Below, piece after piece: positions 1 through 12,519 of a stretch of DNA of 64,000 nucleotides. This stretch comes from Owenia fusiformis. Lineage: Eukaryota; Annelida; Polychaeta; Sabellida; Oweniidae. The notes under the pieces were generated by a model, which did not search any database, had not been told where the DNA came from, and worked only from the letters and a program-made list of their open reading frames with translations. Position numbers and translations under genes: made by a program. Every line of letters begins with the position of its first letter. Position 1 is the stretch's first letter. The DNA is taken from positions 49,679,885 through 49,743,884 of the forward strand of contig CAIIXF020000001.1 in NCBI GenBank assembly GCA_903813345.2. The letters run 5' to 3'.

Positions 1-676
1 GATTGGTTTAAAAGTAAAACATATTAGTTTGATTTCCCCTAAGTTAACTGTTGCAGACATCTCGTCCTTCAACTGCATGAGAATTAGATTTTTCCAACTA
101 TAGCGGTTGATTCTGTGACATTTTCTGCTTCAATTGCTCGTTAATTACACTTAACGTCCCAGGGACTTATTTCTTTTCTTGCCTCTCAAATCATAACCCT
201 TTTTCACAATTCAGTCTGATTTCTAAGTTATATATTTTTTCATCATAGTTTAAGCCCAGAAAATAGTAAAAACAACTACCCTGTCAATAGGACAAGATTA
301 TTGAAAAGGATAGTTTTATACCCTTGTTAATTGTTATGCATATGATTTAAAAACAGATATAATAGTTATCCAATCTTTATTGCATGTTCTTTATGAATAA
401 ATGTGATCATTCGAAGAATATTTTTCTGAACTAGCAGTCTTGATTAATCTTGATTAATTTACAGAAGTACATTAAAATGTCAAATCATTCATAAAAACAT
501 TTTGATGTTTGTTTGTGACAGAACTTTTAACATCATCAAGATCCTGAATATATTGACATGTAGCAATAATTCACATTTGCAGGTTTCAACCTAAAAGGTT
601 TATAAAAGGAAAAAGTTCTTCATTAATGATTCTCTTGCGTAATACAGTTTCACTAATCCAATTGGTATGATTATCA

Positions 677-776
677 CCCTTTTATAAGTCATTGCCCTTT
701 TTATGACACTTAAAAGGCACTTCAGTCCCTTTTATAAGTCATCGCCCTTTTTATGACACTTAAAAGTTACTTCAGT
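677..776 (+). repeat. 50-bp direct tandem duplication
   Basis: Two adjacent 50-bp copies starting CCCTTTTATAAGTCAT (677 and 727) with few differences. Each ends CACTTCAGT or TACTTCAGT. Confidence 0.9.
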
Positions 777-906
777 GTTGTCTTGTACTGATGGGTGTGT
801 AGGCTTGGCCCATGAGAAATCTTGTTAGTAATTTAGTTATTTGAGATTTATAGAGATAAAAAAGCAGACTAGGTTTTTTTTTATATTAGGCTTTGGGTAT
901 GTTAGA

Positions 907-1070
907 TACAGGGTGATCCAGAAGTCAAAGATGTTGCCATTTCAATACTACTGGACCGATCTTCTTGAAACTTACAGATGTTCTCCAAACATTATTGAGT
1001 TAATAACGCGATAATATAATTTATAAGGTTGCCATTTTGCTTTCCAATTGTGTTATTCATTAATAATATG
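907..1070 (+). mobile_element. Fragment of a TACAGGGTG-type element
   Basis: It starts TACAGGGTGATCC, a common start of small DNA transposons. No matching inverted end is found nearby, so it is at best a left-end fragment. The right limit is arbitrary. Confidence 0.25.
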
Positions 1071-1100
1071 TGTCTTTTTATAAACAGATTTTGTTACTGT

Positions 1101-1374
1101 CAGTGGCGTAGTGTGGGTATTTTATGAGTGTACGCCACGAGGGGGGGGTTCTTTCCCCCAAGAAAATTTGAAAAAATTAGATTGCATTTGAAGCGTTTTG
1201 GGGCGTTTTAAAATCCGAAATTCCGACTACGAAAAAATAATATGGATTAATAAAATGTTAGGCCATTACTTCAGAATATTAAACGTGGGTCATTTCAATA
1301 TCAAAAAATTCACTTTTCTCTAAACTTTGAGAGTACGCTATAGCGTTTTATGCGTATATGACGCTACGCCACTG
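1101..1374 (+). mobile_element. MITE with CAGTGGCGTAG ends, 274 bp
   Basis: It starts CAGTGGCGTAG and ends CTACGCCACTG, an 11-bp perfect inverted repeat, and is flanked by ACTGT at 1096-1100 and 1375-1379. A 5-bp target duplication and CAG-type ends fit the hAT5 group. It has no coding capacity. Confidence 0.88.
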
Positions 1375-2121
1375 ACTGTGATAGTATATATATAAAAGTC
1401 CAAATCATACATAAGGGGCTCAGTGCTGTTGTAGGTAGGTGTCCATCATATCAATAAGAGTGGATTGCTGAATCATGTTAAATGCTGCTATTTTATTAGG
1501 ATGTCTGTACAGTATTTGATTTAATCAATCAAGTTTTACCTGTAGATGACATTCAACCCCCTACTCCTCTCTCACTGTTAGTCTCTTACTGTCATCTTGA
1601 TAGATCATCACATCTCCTTCATGTCCAAGTTGCAGACAGAGACTGTACTTAATTCTTGACTTACCATCTCAAAAAGATGGGTTCATGGACAACAGCTACC
1701 TTCTTGATGCTTTTGCCCTTTTCAGTTAGATTAAATAGTTTGATTTCTCTTCTTTGAAATAGAGATAGAGCTTCATTTTGTCTTATTTAGAGAGTGGTGA
1801 TTAGAAATCATCAATTTTTCATTATTTTTAACATACTGGCTTATTGTATTTTATACAAAGTGTTGATAGGAATGCTAGTCTTGCATTACGACCCTGTACC
1901 CCTCTCTCTCTTCCCCATTGAGAGTGTGTGATCACCATTGACACCACATGTACATGTTATACTCTCATAGACTGGTGGGCATATTTCGTGACTAGGTGAG
2001 CATGGCACTAGAACCAGAATTTCTCCTCTGTGGATCCCACAGCCTCCAACTTTAGAGCTTTATAAGCTTCTAAGCTTTAGAGGGATGGAGAAAGACTCTG
2101 GTAATTCAGAATGCAGAGAGG

Positions 2122-2320
2122 ATAGATCTTATTGCAAGAGATCCTATTAAGGATCTTAATGCAAGAGCTCTTAAGGAACTTGATGCAAGAGATCTTAATG
2201 ATCTTGATGCAAGAGATCTTAATGATTGTAATGCAGGAGATCTTAAGGAATTTAATGTCAGAGATTTTAAGAATTTTAATGCAAGAAATCTTAATAATCG
2301 TAATGCAAAAGTCTTTAGGG
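2122..2320 (+). repeat. 24-bp degenerate minisatellite, about 8 copies
   Basis: The unit is close to GATGCAAGAGATCTTAATGA plus four bases. Each copy differs at several positions, so the array is old. The period is a multiple of three, which leaves frames open on both strands. Confidence 0.85.
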
Positions 2321-4939
2321 TCTTGATCCAAGGGTAAAGGAATGCCTCCTATTCTCTAATGTGAAATTTCATATCATAAATTCACAATTCTATAGTTCTT
2401 GAATAAGTCAGGGTGCACTGATACCATTATTGATTGTGACAAGCTCAGTTTTTCTGTAACATAACAATAAATATTTACTCTTCTCTTTTCTTGGAAGCTA
2501 GGTACTTTGATGGAACTGAGAAAATTGATATGTTTGCAAGACATTGATCTTGACTTAATGAGTGAGAAGTGAGAAGATATAAACATTTGAAGTGAGAACC
2601 AAATCAGGATCCAATTGTTTCACAAAATATTCCAAAATGATATTCCAAAATACTGTACTATATGTAATAATGTATCAACTAAAAATATGTTTTGAACAAA
2701 GCTAGTAAGCAATGACAAATAACATTTGAAATAAGGCATATGAATTCATTAATATGATAAATGTTTTTATTGATGGTATAATGTCATAACTTTAAACATG
2801 TATCTTTACATGTACACCGTCGAAGTACGGCATGCAATGTTCAATTATTTAATTTAGCTTCCTGTTTGTCTATTTCCTTGGGCTTATTTCCTTATTTTTT
2901 TCCATTTTATAACGTACAAGTAAATATAAGGAGTATTGAATGATTCTCCATGGCATCTTGACATATTGAGGTATGAAATTAAATTTCCTCAGACTTAGGA
3001 ATGTCAGGTATGGTAGTGTATGGTTATATGCCTGACTGATTGTGATAAACCTAACTAACCAAGGCACTGCCAAGTTTTGAGAGGTAATTACCTAAATCAC
3101 AGATTTTCAAAGCATTTTCCTCAAGTATAATAACCCATAATAGATTTTATCCCTCTCCCAGGATGACTATCCATTATTAGCCCAAACTGTCCCTGAATGG
3201 ATATGAACTTTGATCAATGAAATATAATAATTAAGGCACTGGAGAAAGCAATGGGAAGGGGACATAAATTCTGGGGACACCAGAGGAGACTCTGGGGACT
3301 AATTCCTGTCATGCCCCATTATGGCAAATGATTGCCCCATCTCTTTCTCTATTTCCTCCTTCTTATGAATGGAGTACCCTTTATACTCAGGGTAATGATA
3401 GGGGTATGGTAAATTGGAATTCAGTCAGGACTTGAACTAAGGACCAGTCCGCTGGTCATTGCCAAGTTACGTTTGAAAAAGACCAGTTGATTTTTTCTCT
3501 ACATGTAGGTATAGGAAAATAACATGGCAACTGGATCATAGTACCATTTTGACCAGCTCAAGAATTCTAGCTGACCCCCTTAATTCAGTACCACAGGACT
3601 TTTCATATTGACCTGTCTATACAGGATTGTACATCTGTTTTTGTTGTTTAACATTGCAATCATATTATTTGTGTCTCCAGGCATATAGAATATATCTGTT
3701 TCCTTTCATAGATGCACTTATAGCACACTCATCCAGTAATTAGCTATTGATTTACATGTAGAAACAACTAAAAAGATGTGTTTCAGTAAGTAGCCAATTC
3801 AGTAGGGAACGGGATCAATTTTATTATGTTTTCGTACATAATTAATAAGAAGCTGTCATGTGCATTGAGCTGATATGATTAAATATGTCATCTTACTCTT
3901 TTGACATTTATACCAGAAGCAATTGTGCAATACTATAAATCAATATCCGAAAGCATAACACTGTAACAAACCATAGTTTTATGATCCTTTTATACCATGA
4001 TATCCTGCAATTATGAGTCTATTAATGTTAATGGCACAAACATTGTTTCTGTTATGCCAGTATATATTGATATCTCTAGTTTTCATAAAGCCATATATAA
4101 CCTCTCTCCCCTGGGCCCTCAGTAACATATCTAAAATTTCTCCCAGGATATACCTCATATCCAAAACCTCTTATAACATAACCCTCATATATCCAGAGTT
4201 GTTGTCCCAGATGTATTGAAGTAGAATGACACGTTTGAATTTTCAATTGTTGCCCATTCTTCACTCACAGTACAGATTGGGATAAACAGTTTTGCCAGCA
4301 TTTTCTTGAAATCTTCAAGGCTGGGCACATACTCAGAAAATTCTTGAAAATCTAGACTTGTGTTAACATTTATTCACGTGACAAATAATCCAAATCCAAA
4401 TTAGATTAAAAATACTAATACAAATGAGATCTTGAAAAGTTCATCCAGGCATTAATAAAGAATCGATGCAGTGTATCACTTCTAAATCAATTCTACCCTC
4501 AGAGGTTAGTTGAGCATTCACTTTTCTATCAACTTGAAAGCTAACTTTTGGTTGGCATTGAGAATTTATATTAGAATATTACTAGCCTGTACATATTTAG
4601 AAAATAGATTTAACTGAGAAGGTGTTAGACCAAAAATCGACACAAGAAACTACAAAAGGTATTATTTTAATGGCTTTTCATCTCTATGGCTTTCTGCAGT
4701 TTTATGTAGAATCAGAATGTTAACACTGGGCCATAAATCAGTTAAAATCACATATACACGACATACAGCAAAACCTGAAATAGAGAATTTTCAGAAGATA
4801 ATGCCCCAAGTCTATGCACATATTTTGATCCTATTAAACTTCACATTGGCTCTCCTGGTATATCATAATCTCAAAATATGGACACTTGAGACCTCTGGGC
4901 ATATCATAATAGATAAAAATAGCTAAGGAAGATACATAA

Positions 4940-5155
4940 TGTTCACTTTAGGCACGTTTAACTAATTATTTATTTTAGGCATGTTTTGCTTAGTATTCAG
5001 TTTAGGCTGGTTTGACTGTATTCACTTAAAGCAGGTTCATCAAGTATTTTCTTCAGGTAAGTTTTACTGAGTGTTCTTTTTAGGTTTTACTCAGTTTTCA
5101 CTTTAGGCAAGTTTCACTCATTGTTCACTTTTGGTGGGTTTTACTGTACATACAC
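4940..5155 (+). repeat. Degenerate tandem repeat (TTCACTTTAGGCA type)
   Basis: About six diverged units near 32-35 bp contain variants of TTCACTTTAGGCAAGTTT followed by ACTNAGT. Spacing is uneven. Confidence 0.6.
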
Positions 5156-6659
5156 GTAAAATTGATAATTGCAACTACCAATTTAGTTTGATGTGGCTTA
5201 TCAAGCCAACAGGCAGGTTATTACTCAAACATGGCTCCTAGAAGCTCTCCGTATGAATTATTTAACGTGCAAAATGGAATATACTGAAGATCACCATGTT
5301 GTTGAGGATTAAAATGCATTTTAAATGATGATTTCAGGTAATTGCTTATAGCGTTAATTTCACTAAGTAACAAATTAATTAATTATTTAGTTATGTTCTT
5401 GTGTTTTATATAACATGTCATTACTGGATGAATGTCAAAACTTTTCGATAAAACTGTATAATGCATATAAAACTTTATAATGCATCTTCATTTTGAGATA
5501 ATACATTGAAATTTGAAGTAATACAATTTGGATTTTAGATAATAGTTTAATTGAGATAATATTGAGACGACACATTTCAATTTGAAATAACACCTTTGAT
5601 TTTGCGATGATACCTCTAAATTTAAGTTACCTATGTATATATATACACTGAATTAAGGTTATTTTGTTAAAATTATACTAATTTGGGGTAATAAGTTCAA
5701 TTATTTGAAACATGTGTAAACGTCTGATATTGTATTGTGTGGGACATAGTCATAATCCCGGGTTAGAATTATGCCCTCATAATATAAACTCTATGTCTTA
5801 AGTATCTGTTGTAAGTATTCAACATGTGTTGTTTTATCAGCTTGTGATATAAGCATTGAGTATTATCATAAAAATGAGTTCAGTTAGTTTATTCTAGAAA
5901 AAATTCCAAAGTTTGATTTATAAGAGAAATGTCTGTAAACAAAATATAAAAGTTCAGATCAATTAACCTACCGTATCTGCTCTTTTGAAATAAAGTTCAT
6001 ATAAATTAATCTGTTACATATTTTTTGAAGATTTATTTTCTTACTCCAGAAAGGTTGTTGTAGACAAGTAAATTCTTTGTTATTTCCCATTTCCTTTTGA
6101 TGATTTGGATCTCTGCAAAAATTGATAAAAAATAAAAGACCAAATAATAACAAATACCAACAAAGAAATGCATAAAGTCGCATTTACTGTATATGACGAG
6201 GCTGTGGTGTTGATGCAGTTGAAGAAATGGAAGGTGATATCTTTGTTGAACTTGAGTAAAATCTTTCATTCAGCCAAGTTTAGTACCCTGATCCCCTGAA
6301 GCTAACAGAAATTGGTAACCTCTGGCTAGGACAGCAAATGTTTCAGTTTTTAGGGTAAGAAGATGTTGGCCCTTCATGGGAGTTTGAATATTGATAAACG
6401 CCAGCTACATATGAAGGTATATGATTACAGCATATGACTCCAAATCTGGTTGTGCCTAATCTAAATTTTGATATATGACTATGTGTTGTCTAATCTGTTG
6501 CAAATGGCTGGATTATGGTTCAAGAAATGAAGATGAAACTCTCTTTTAAAAATGTGAAATAAAACATTTGAAAGCTCCATGTCATTGATCCAACTTGAAC
6601 CAGACCATTTCTCTCTCTAAAATGAACAATTGGTTTGACTCCTGATCTAATGATTTAGC

Positions 6660-6691
6660 CATGGGCTTTCAACTCTAAGTTGAAAGCCCAT
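6660..6691 (+). mobile_element. Tiny hairpin insertion, copy 1 (32 bp)
   Basis: The core ATGGGCTTTCAACT-CTA-AGTTGAAAGCCCAT is a perfect 14-bp inverted repeat with a 3-nt loop. It is flanked by GATTTAGC at 6652-6659 and 6692-6699, an 8-bp direct repeat. Two other copies are at 25560 and 28615. Confidence 0.85.
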
Positions 6692-7393
6692 GATTTAGCT
6701 AAGCATTAAAACTGAACAATTTGATTTTTGCATTCGCTAGATTCTGGATTCTGAAGAAATGTGAACATATTCTCGGTACATATTTATTGATCATTTGACC
6801 ACATAGCTTTATGGCATTTCAAAAATTTGAAAATCCGATTCAAATGAATCTAGTCATGCTGGTAAGCCCTATTATAATCAAGACCATTCAAGTTTGAAAT
6901 TTGAAAATATAAGACAGGTTAATTTTTCAAATATGGATGTTCACTGTTCAAATCGAGAGGTGTTCACATTTTAAGTTTTTTTTAACATGGGTGTCAATGG
7001 GAGGAAAAAATGGGACTGAAAAAGGTGTTTAGATTGGGAGGTGTTCGGATTAGCCAGGTGCTCAGATATACAGGTTCTACTGTAGTAACATAGCAGCAAG
7101 AGGAACATCTGAGAATAATGATATAAACTCAGAACTTATTATGTTGAAGATATGTTGCTGGTAATTGAAGATGATCAAAAAATTATTAATCTGGATGATA
7201 TTTTATCCAATTAGATAATATGTCAGTTCTGAGCAAAAGCATGATGATCACAGATTATAATGTCACTTTATTTAATTAAGTGTAGCATTTAAGCTAATTA
7301 TGATGAAGAAACTAGATCAATCTAGCAGTTGGATTGTAGCTGGTATATTCAGCATGTAAAATTATAATACCAGACTCCAGTCACATTATATAG

Positions 7394-7587
7394 CAGGCCC
7401 GTAACCAGGATTTGCCAAGGGGGGTCACTTTTTGAAAAATTCCAGTGGGAAGTTCACTTTTGACAATTTTGGTTCAAAAATGGCCAAAATCACTTGCTCA
7501 GAATGGTGAAAACTGCATGATTTTGAAATAATTTTTGGCCAGGGGGGTTCGCTCGAACCCATCGTAATCCCCCTTGCAACGGGCCCG
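7394..7587 (+). mobile_element. CAGGCCCGTA MITE, copy 1 (194 bp)
   Basis: It starts CAGGCCCGTAACCAGG and ends CAACGGGCCCG, with 5-bp flanks TATAG at 7389-7393 and 7588-7592. Internal landmarks AGGGGGGTCAC, CAAAATCACTTG and TTTTTGGCCAGGGGGG recur in the other copies. Confidence 0.88.
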
Positions 7588-8166
7588 TATAGCAATAATT
7601 GGGTGTAGTCAAGGTGAAGTATATTACTTTTTACAGCAACTCATCAACATTAACAGAAATGATTTCTAATTCATCATCCATTTGACAACAAAGTTATGGA
7701 GAAAAAGAAAAAATCCTTTTCTGCCGATATCTATCAAGTAAATGTTCATATTGAGAAATCATAATCGGCAATTTTTTGTGTCGCTTCACAAAATGTTGAA
7801 TGGTATTTGTTACAATTTGTTGGCATTGCCATTATCTTTATTCCAGCAAAGTTTTGCTAAACCAGAAGGTTCTACTTTGCAAAGGCTTTGTAATAATACT
7901 TTCTGATTCAAACTTCTTTGACAAAACTGTTTATTTTAATACCTGTAAAATCTCTTTCTGTTTAACTCAATTTATATTCAAAAGTTATCAAATAAACTAA
8001 TATTAGAAAACTAACAATGGTTTGAAAAGTAAATTTTGCTACAAATAAGTGTTTCCTGAGAAATAAAGGGTAGGATTTGATCATTTTTAGCTTGAAACCA
8101 ATTTTTAAATTGTCTTAGAGAGTGACCAGATCAGCTTGACCTTGGAGTTTTAACACAGGACATCAA

Positions 8167-8184
8167 TTTCGCGCCCAAATATGG
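8167..8184. promoter_or_regulatory. Abutting E2F-like and CArG-box motifs
   Basis: TTTCGCGC (8167-8174) matches an E2F core and CCAAATATGG (8175-8184) is a perfect SRF CArG box, directly adjacent. There is no known gene next to it. It may be chance, although CpG-rich 8-mers are rare in this DNA. Confidence 0.25.
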
Positions 8185-10389
8185 CATCTCAAAAATAGAA
8201 CTGTCAATCAAATAAAGACAACATATATTTTAGATGTATATTTGGATTTTGGATGTGTGAAATGGATTTGAAATAAATTAGAATGTAATGAATCGTTATT
8301 AAAAGGTTACTGTGACCTATTTATGAAATATTAATCAATTGTTTGGATTATGGTTTTATACTTAAATAAGAGAAAATCTAATTTGGGGTTTGCAGTCATT
8401 GATGTTGCATAAATGTTTGTTTTAGCTTGGTTATGTTTTTGGGTACGTATGATTGATTCAAGAGGGTGTTGAAGTCATTACTGTGTTAAATCCAGCATAG
8501 AATTGAAATAGACCAAGAGTGTCTAATATTAATCATTGCCTAGGAGACTGAAGAGAAGCCTTATTAAAGTTGTAATTTATTATTGTAATCTATGGCAAAA
8601 ACAAGGTGTTATTAACATAGATGTTATTACATCTATTATTACATAGATGAAGCTCTCTTTTAAGGATGTGGAAAGGGTACAAAATAAGTTAAAATGAGTA
8701 GAAATTTTGCGATTTAATATTTACAATGTGGGTTATAGAAGGAATTATTTCTACAGACAGTTTTTTATTAGATCTGAAATGTTTATGCCTCGTTTGATTA
8801 TCTTCTTTTTAGAATTACCAAAATGTATTCTCAATATATCATTCAATAAGTCAGCCAGGCTGTTTTAGAATAATTCATAATCTGGGATTTTTATACCATC
8901 TGATGACCAATTTCCCATAACGCTAATCAAGTAAATCATAGATTATTGCTTGTATCTTTGATATTGTGCTTATAAATTGACACTTTTTAGGAAGATTTAC
9001 ATTTCACTTTCATATTTCAAGCTCTTCTGGGGCTGAGTTTAACCCGATTTTTCAATGACAATGTGACAATTTGAAGATTGTTATTATGGCTATAATGACC
9101 TTAGCGAACAGAAATTCTTAGAATAACTTCAGTAGATAAAAAGGCAATAGGCATTTTGATAGTAGTCTTGCATCAAACCATTGCAACCCCTTTCTAGTAT
9201 CTATTTCCTTGTGCAGAAAGTGTGCATGTTAGTGGTGTGGGGTAAACAAGAGCTCGCAGGGCCTGATGCTAGCCTATTCTGATACCCACTGCATCCCCTT
9301 TTATATAATCGACAACATTGAAATGGCCATGATGGTTGAAGGGTGATTTCATTTTTAATTATACTAGTGCAACAATTAATCATGAAACCCCTAATGAACA
9401 CTATCTATGCACACAATATAGTAATGATCTTGCCAAATAAATAATTCATGCCCTCTCTACACAGGTGATGATTCTCGGATTGTTTGAGTCACAATTGAAC
9501 AAATTGTAATTCTTGGCGATAGACTAGGTGCCAGTAGAAAAAAATCTTGATTTACGTCGTTAAATATTCAAAATTCAGTCAGAGTGATGTGACATTTGAA
9601 ATCTACATGTAAAAGTGCATCTAGAAATATGGTTTCGAAAATTGTTTATCAACTTTGAAAATTTAAAACTTTGAAAATGCGACTTCTTGTTCGGGGAGAT
9701 CCCCCATAGACCCCATGTTACAAAATCACTTGAAGTGAAATATTTTTTCTTGTATTGGATAGATAACATTTTCTTTTACAGGACATACATGTATATTAAT
9801 TTGAATAATTATGAGGTACATAAGGGTGATATGAAAATTGAACTACTAAAACAGATGTAATTTAAGTTAAGGGGAACTTTCTACTATTCCCGCCATGCTA
9901 TCTGACCCGAATGACCCACCTGGTGGTGAAACTGGTAACTTCCTACCTGCATCTGCGTTATCGGTGATCATACTCTAAATTCCCCGAGCCAGTCAGAGCT
10001 CAATGACAACAATTTTCATGTTGGTTTCAAAAGGTCAACACGACTCTGCTTTTCTCCAATTGATTGAATGATAAACTGGAAAATAATAAATCCTCCTCAG
10101 AGTCTGGTGCACTATTATTCTGAGCTCAGGGTAAAATTGAAATGCATTTCTCTGATTTTAACGTGGATATTAAATATGAAATGCTGAATCATGTTCATTT
10201 CATACTAATGCTGGCTTTGGTAAAGGGTATCTTGACTTACAAGGTATGATTAATTGATTGAAGAAATATATTGTTGGCAATAATGGTTGTAGGAAATACG
10301 GTATATTTTATAGTCACCTAAAGGTCAGTCACAGTTAATAGACTTGCAGAATATATAATTATGATACATTGTATATACTTAATTATAGA

Positions 10390-10600
10390 CAATATAGAAT
10401 GTTTATTTACAATATGTACTAGATCATAGACATGAACAATATGTGATAAATCATAGACATAAACTCTATAAATGTATGTTTACAATATGTACTAAATCAG
10501 AGATGGACAATATGTATTTACAATATGTACTAAATAATAGACATGAACAATATATGTCATAGACCTGAACAATATATATTTACAATATGTACTAAAATAG
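10390..10600 (+). repeat. Degenerate ACAATATGTACTA repeat
   Basis: Variants of ACAATATGTACTAAATCATAG and GACATGAACAATATG alternate about six times with irregular spacing. Confidence 0.65.
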
Positions 10601-11224
10601 TTACAAACATGTACAATTTCACTGAGGACTTCTGGAACAAACTAGTATTATGCATTATGCTCTATAATTGGATAATCATTGATACTTTTTACATTTGGGA
10701 TTTAACGACTTGTTTTGTTGAAGTAAAATCAAATCATCTTGTAGGGTCAGAGAAAACTTATCTAAATTGGCATCTGATTGACATGTCATTCATTTTTTCT
10801 AATCATTTGACCTTAGCAACTATATCCACTGTATTCCATTGTCTTTGTAATTTAGAGAGAAGCCTCTCAGCAAGATAACATTTTTAGTATTATTTTCTTT
10901 GTTTCTAATAATGTAAAATTATTCACTTATGTAAAGGAACAACGAGGAAATGTGTTAAACTTTCCAAAAAAATTAATTGAGATTTTAGACTTTTGTTGCC
11001 ACTTTAAGGTACATTTACATCGATACTCAAATATTTTTTGTCTTGGAATGTTACTAGATTGTTGATATATATAATGTCTCTCTCAGTTCAAGTCAGCTCA
11101 TTTAGCTTGGGACAAAGTTATCAGAAAATGCTATCGACTTTTGACACATTCAATTTCACTTTTTCTAATCTAATAGCCACAATGCGATCCACTTTGGTAT
11201 ATTTATTACAAAAGCAAGCTATAG

Positions 11225-12519
11225 CACGGTGTATAACCCAAACGCTCCTACATGCACGACGGAGCGTTTCATTACTGAAATTAAACAAAGAAACGCTCCG
11301 GAGTAGGAAAACTGGCTGGCGGGAATGATGAGCCGTCTGACGATTTCCCTAATAATGGGAATAAGAGGCATGAGTTACATATTTCGAGTATACCATTCGA
11401 TGGGTGTGATATTCATGTTGTACGTGACTGGCTGTTGACATTTGAAGCAATTAGGAAGAGCTATACGAAGCAGTATAGTTATCAAAACTCAAAAACGTAT
11501 TTGTCATTCTACCGGTCAAAACCCCTTTTGTGGATACATCTGATTAGTTGAGCCAAGATTAGAGCACCAACGTATATTTTAGTCAAATTCCAATGCTTCA
11601 ACGCACCATACATTATCGTAATAGTGATTTGATGACCGAAAATCCAGTCTTAAAAATGATGACATTCTCATATTCAAGAAACGCTCCGATCTGATTATAA
11701 CAGTGAACTGGAAACGCTCCGGTAGTCTAGATCAGTTTAGATAATATATAGCTTGCCTTTCCTTTTCAGGAAGAGAAAGAAAAGATCTATTATACCCCTT
11801 TAGGCATCAATAGAAGAAAGATTAATTCTCATATAAATTTTCGTTTTTTCTATAGTTTTATGATCTAGCACATATGTAGACATGACATCATCTAATGTAT
11901 AGGCTTAAATCAGCTAGTTGCACGTTTAGCACCACCAGGTTCAGATGTTTCAATTTGCCTAACAAGTACAACACGTTTTTAAGAGATAGATTCGATTCGG
12001 GACTCTTCTCTAATAATCTGAAAATGATATCAAAACAAAATGGTAAGAGCGTTTCTAAAATTGTGTTCTAAATCGACGGAGCGTTTCGAGGAAAACAAGC
12101 GATTTCTCGAGAACAAGTAATGGATTTGGACTGGGATTTTAGGAAATGAGAATATACGAGTTTGTGATCTACTACTTTAACAGAAAGATTAACGTTTTCA
12201 TAGAAATACTGGTTTAATTCGTAATTTGTGGTCAAAACGTCATCTTCAGATTCGTTCGATCTACACTACGGAGCTTTGATCAAGCAAATAACAGTTTACC
12301 ACCAGAAGTTGAATAAATAAGATCTTTGCTCACGGTATTGTTCATCGAATGGTACATAATATTTCACCATAACATATGATATGTAAGAGAAACGAGAGAA
12401 ACAATACTTACGGTCATAGTGGAATCTTCATTAGCCGCCATTTTATTTCGCTCCGGAGCGTTTCCGCGTAAATGTAACGCTCCGTCGTGCATGTAGGAGC
12501 GTTTGGGTTATACACCGTG
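11225..12519 (+). mobile_element. 1295-bp DNA transposon with perfect 44-bp terminal inverted repeats
   Basis: The left end (11225-11268) and right end (12476-12519) are perfect inverted copies, starting CACGGTGTATAACCC. The flanks TATAG at 11220-11224 and 12520-12524 are a 5-bp target duplication. AAACGCTCC recurs in + orientation in the left half (about 11242, 11291, 11679, 11712) and inverted (GGAGCGTTT or one mismatch) in the right half (about 12047, 12078, 12454, 12497), as expected of transposase-binding sites. No transposase frame remains, but a possible start exon is seen on the - strand at 12412-12441. CACNNTG ends with 5-bp duplications fit the Transib/RAG-like type; the AT-rich target site is less typical. 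Confidence 0.9.
12412..12441 (-). pseudogene. Possible residual first coding exon inside the transposon
   Basis: On the - strand an ATG opens ten codons (MAANEDSTMT) and then a perfect donor, ACC|GTAAGT. It lies just inside the right inverted repeat, where an autonomous relative could start its transposase gene. No downstream exon is found in the element, so this would be a deletion derivative. Confidence 0.3.

Noticed and set aside
2077-2331. 84-codon frame with repeated Ile/Lys peptide
   Set aside because: It is a frame through the 24-bp degenerate minisatellite, whose period is a multiple of three.
10543-10878. 111-codon frame upstream of MAST
   Set aside because: It starts in a degenerate tandem repeat, has AT-rich random-like codon use and no recognisable domain or splice context.
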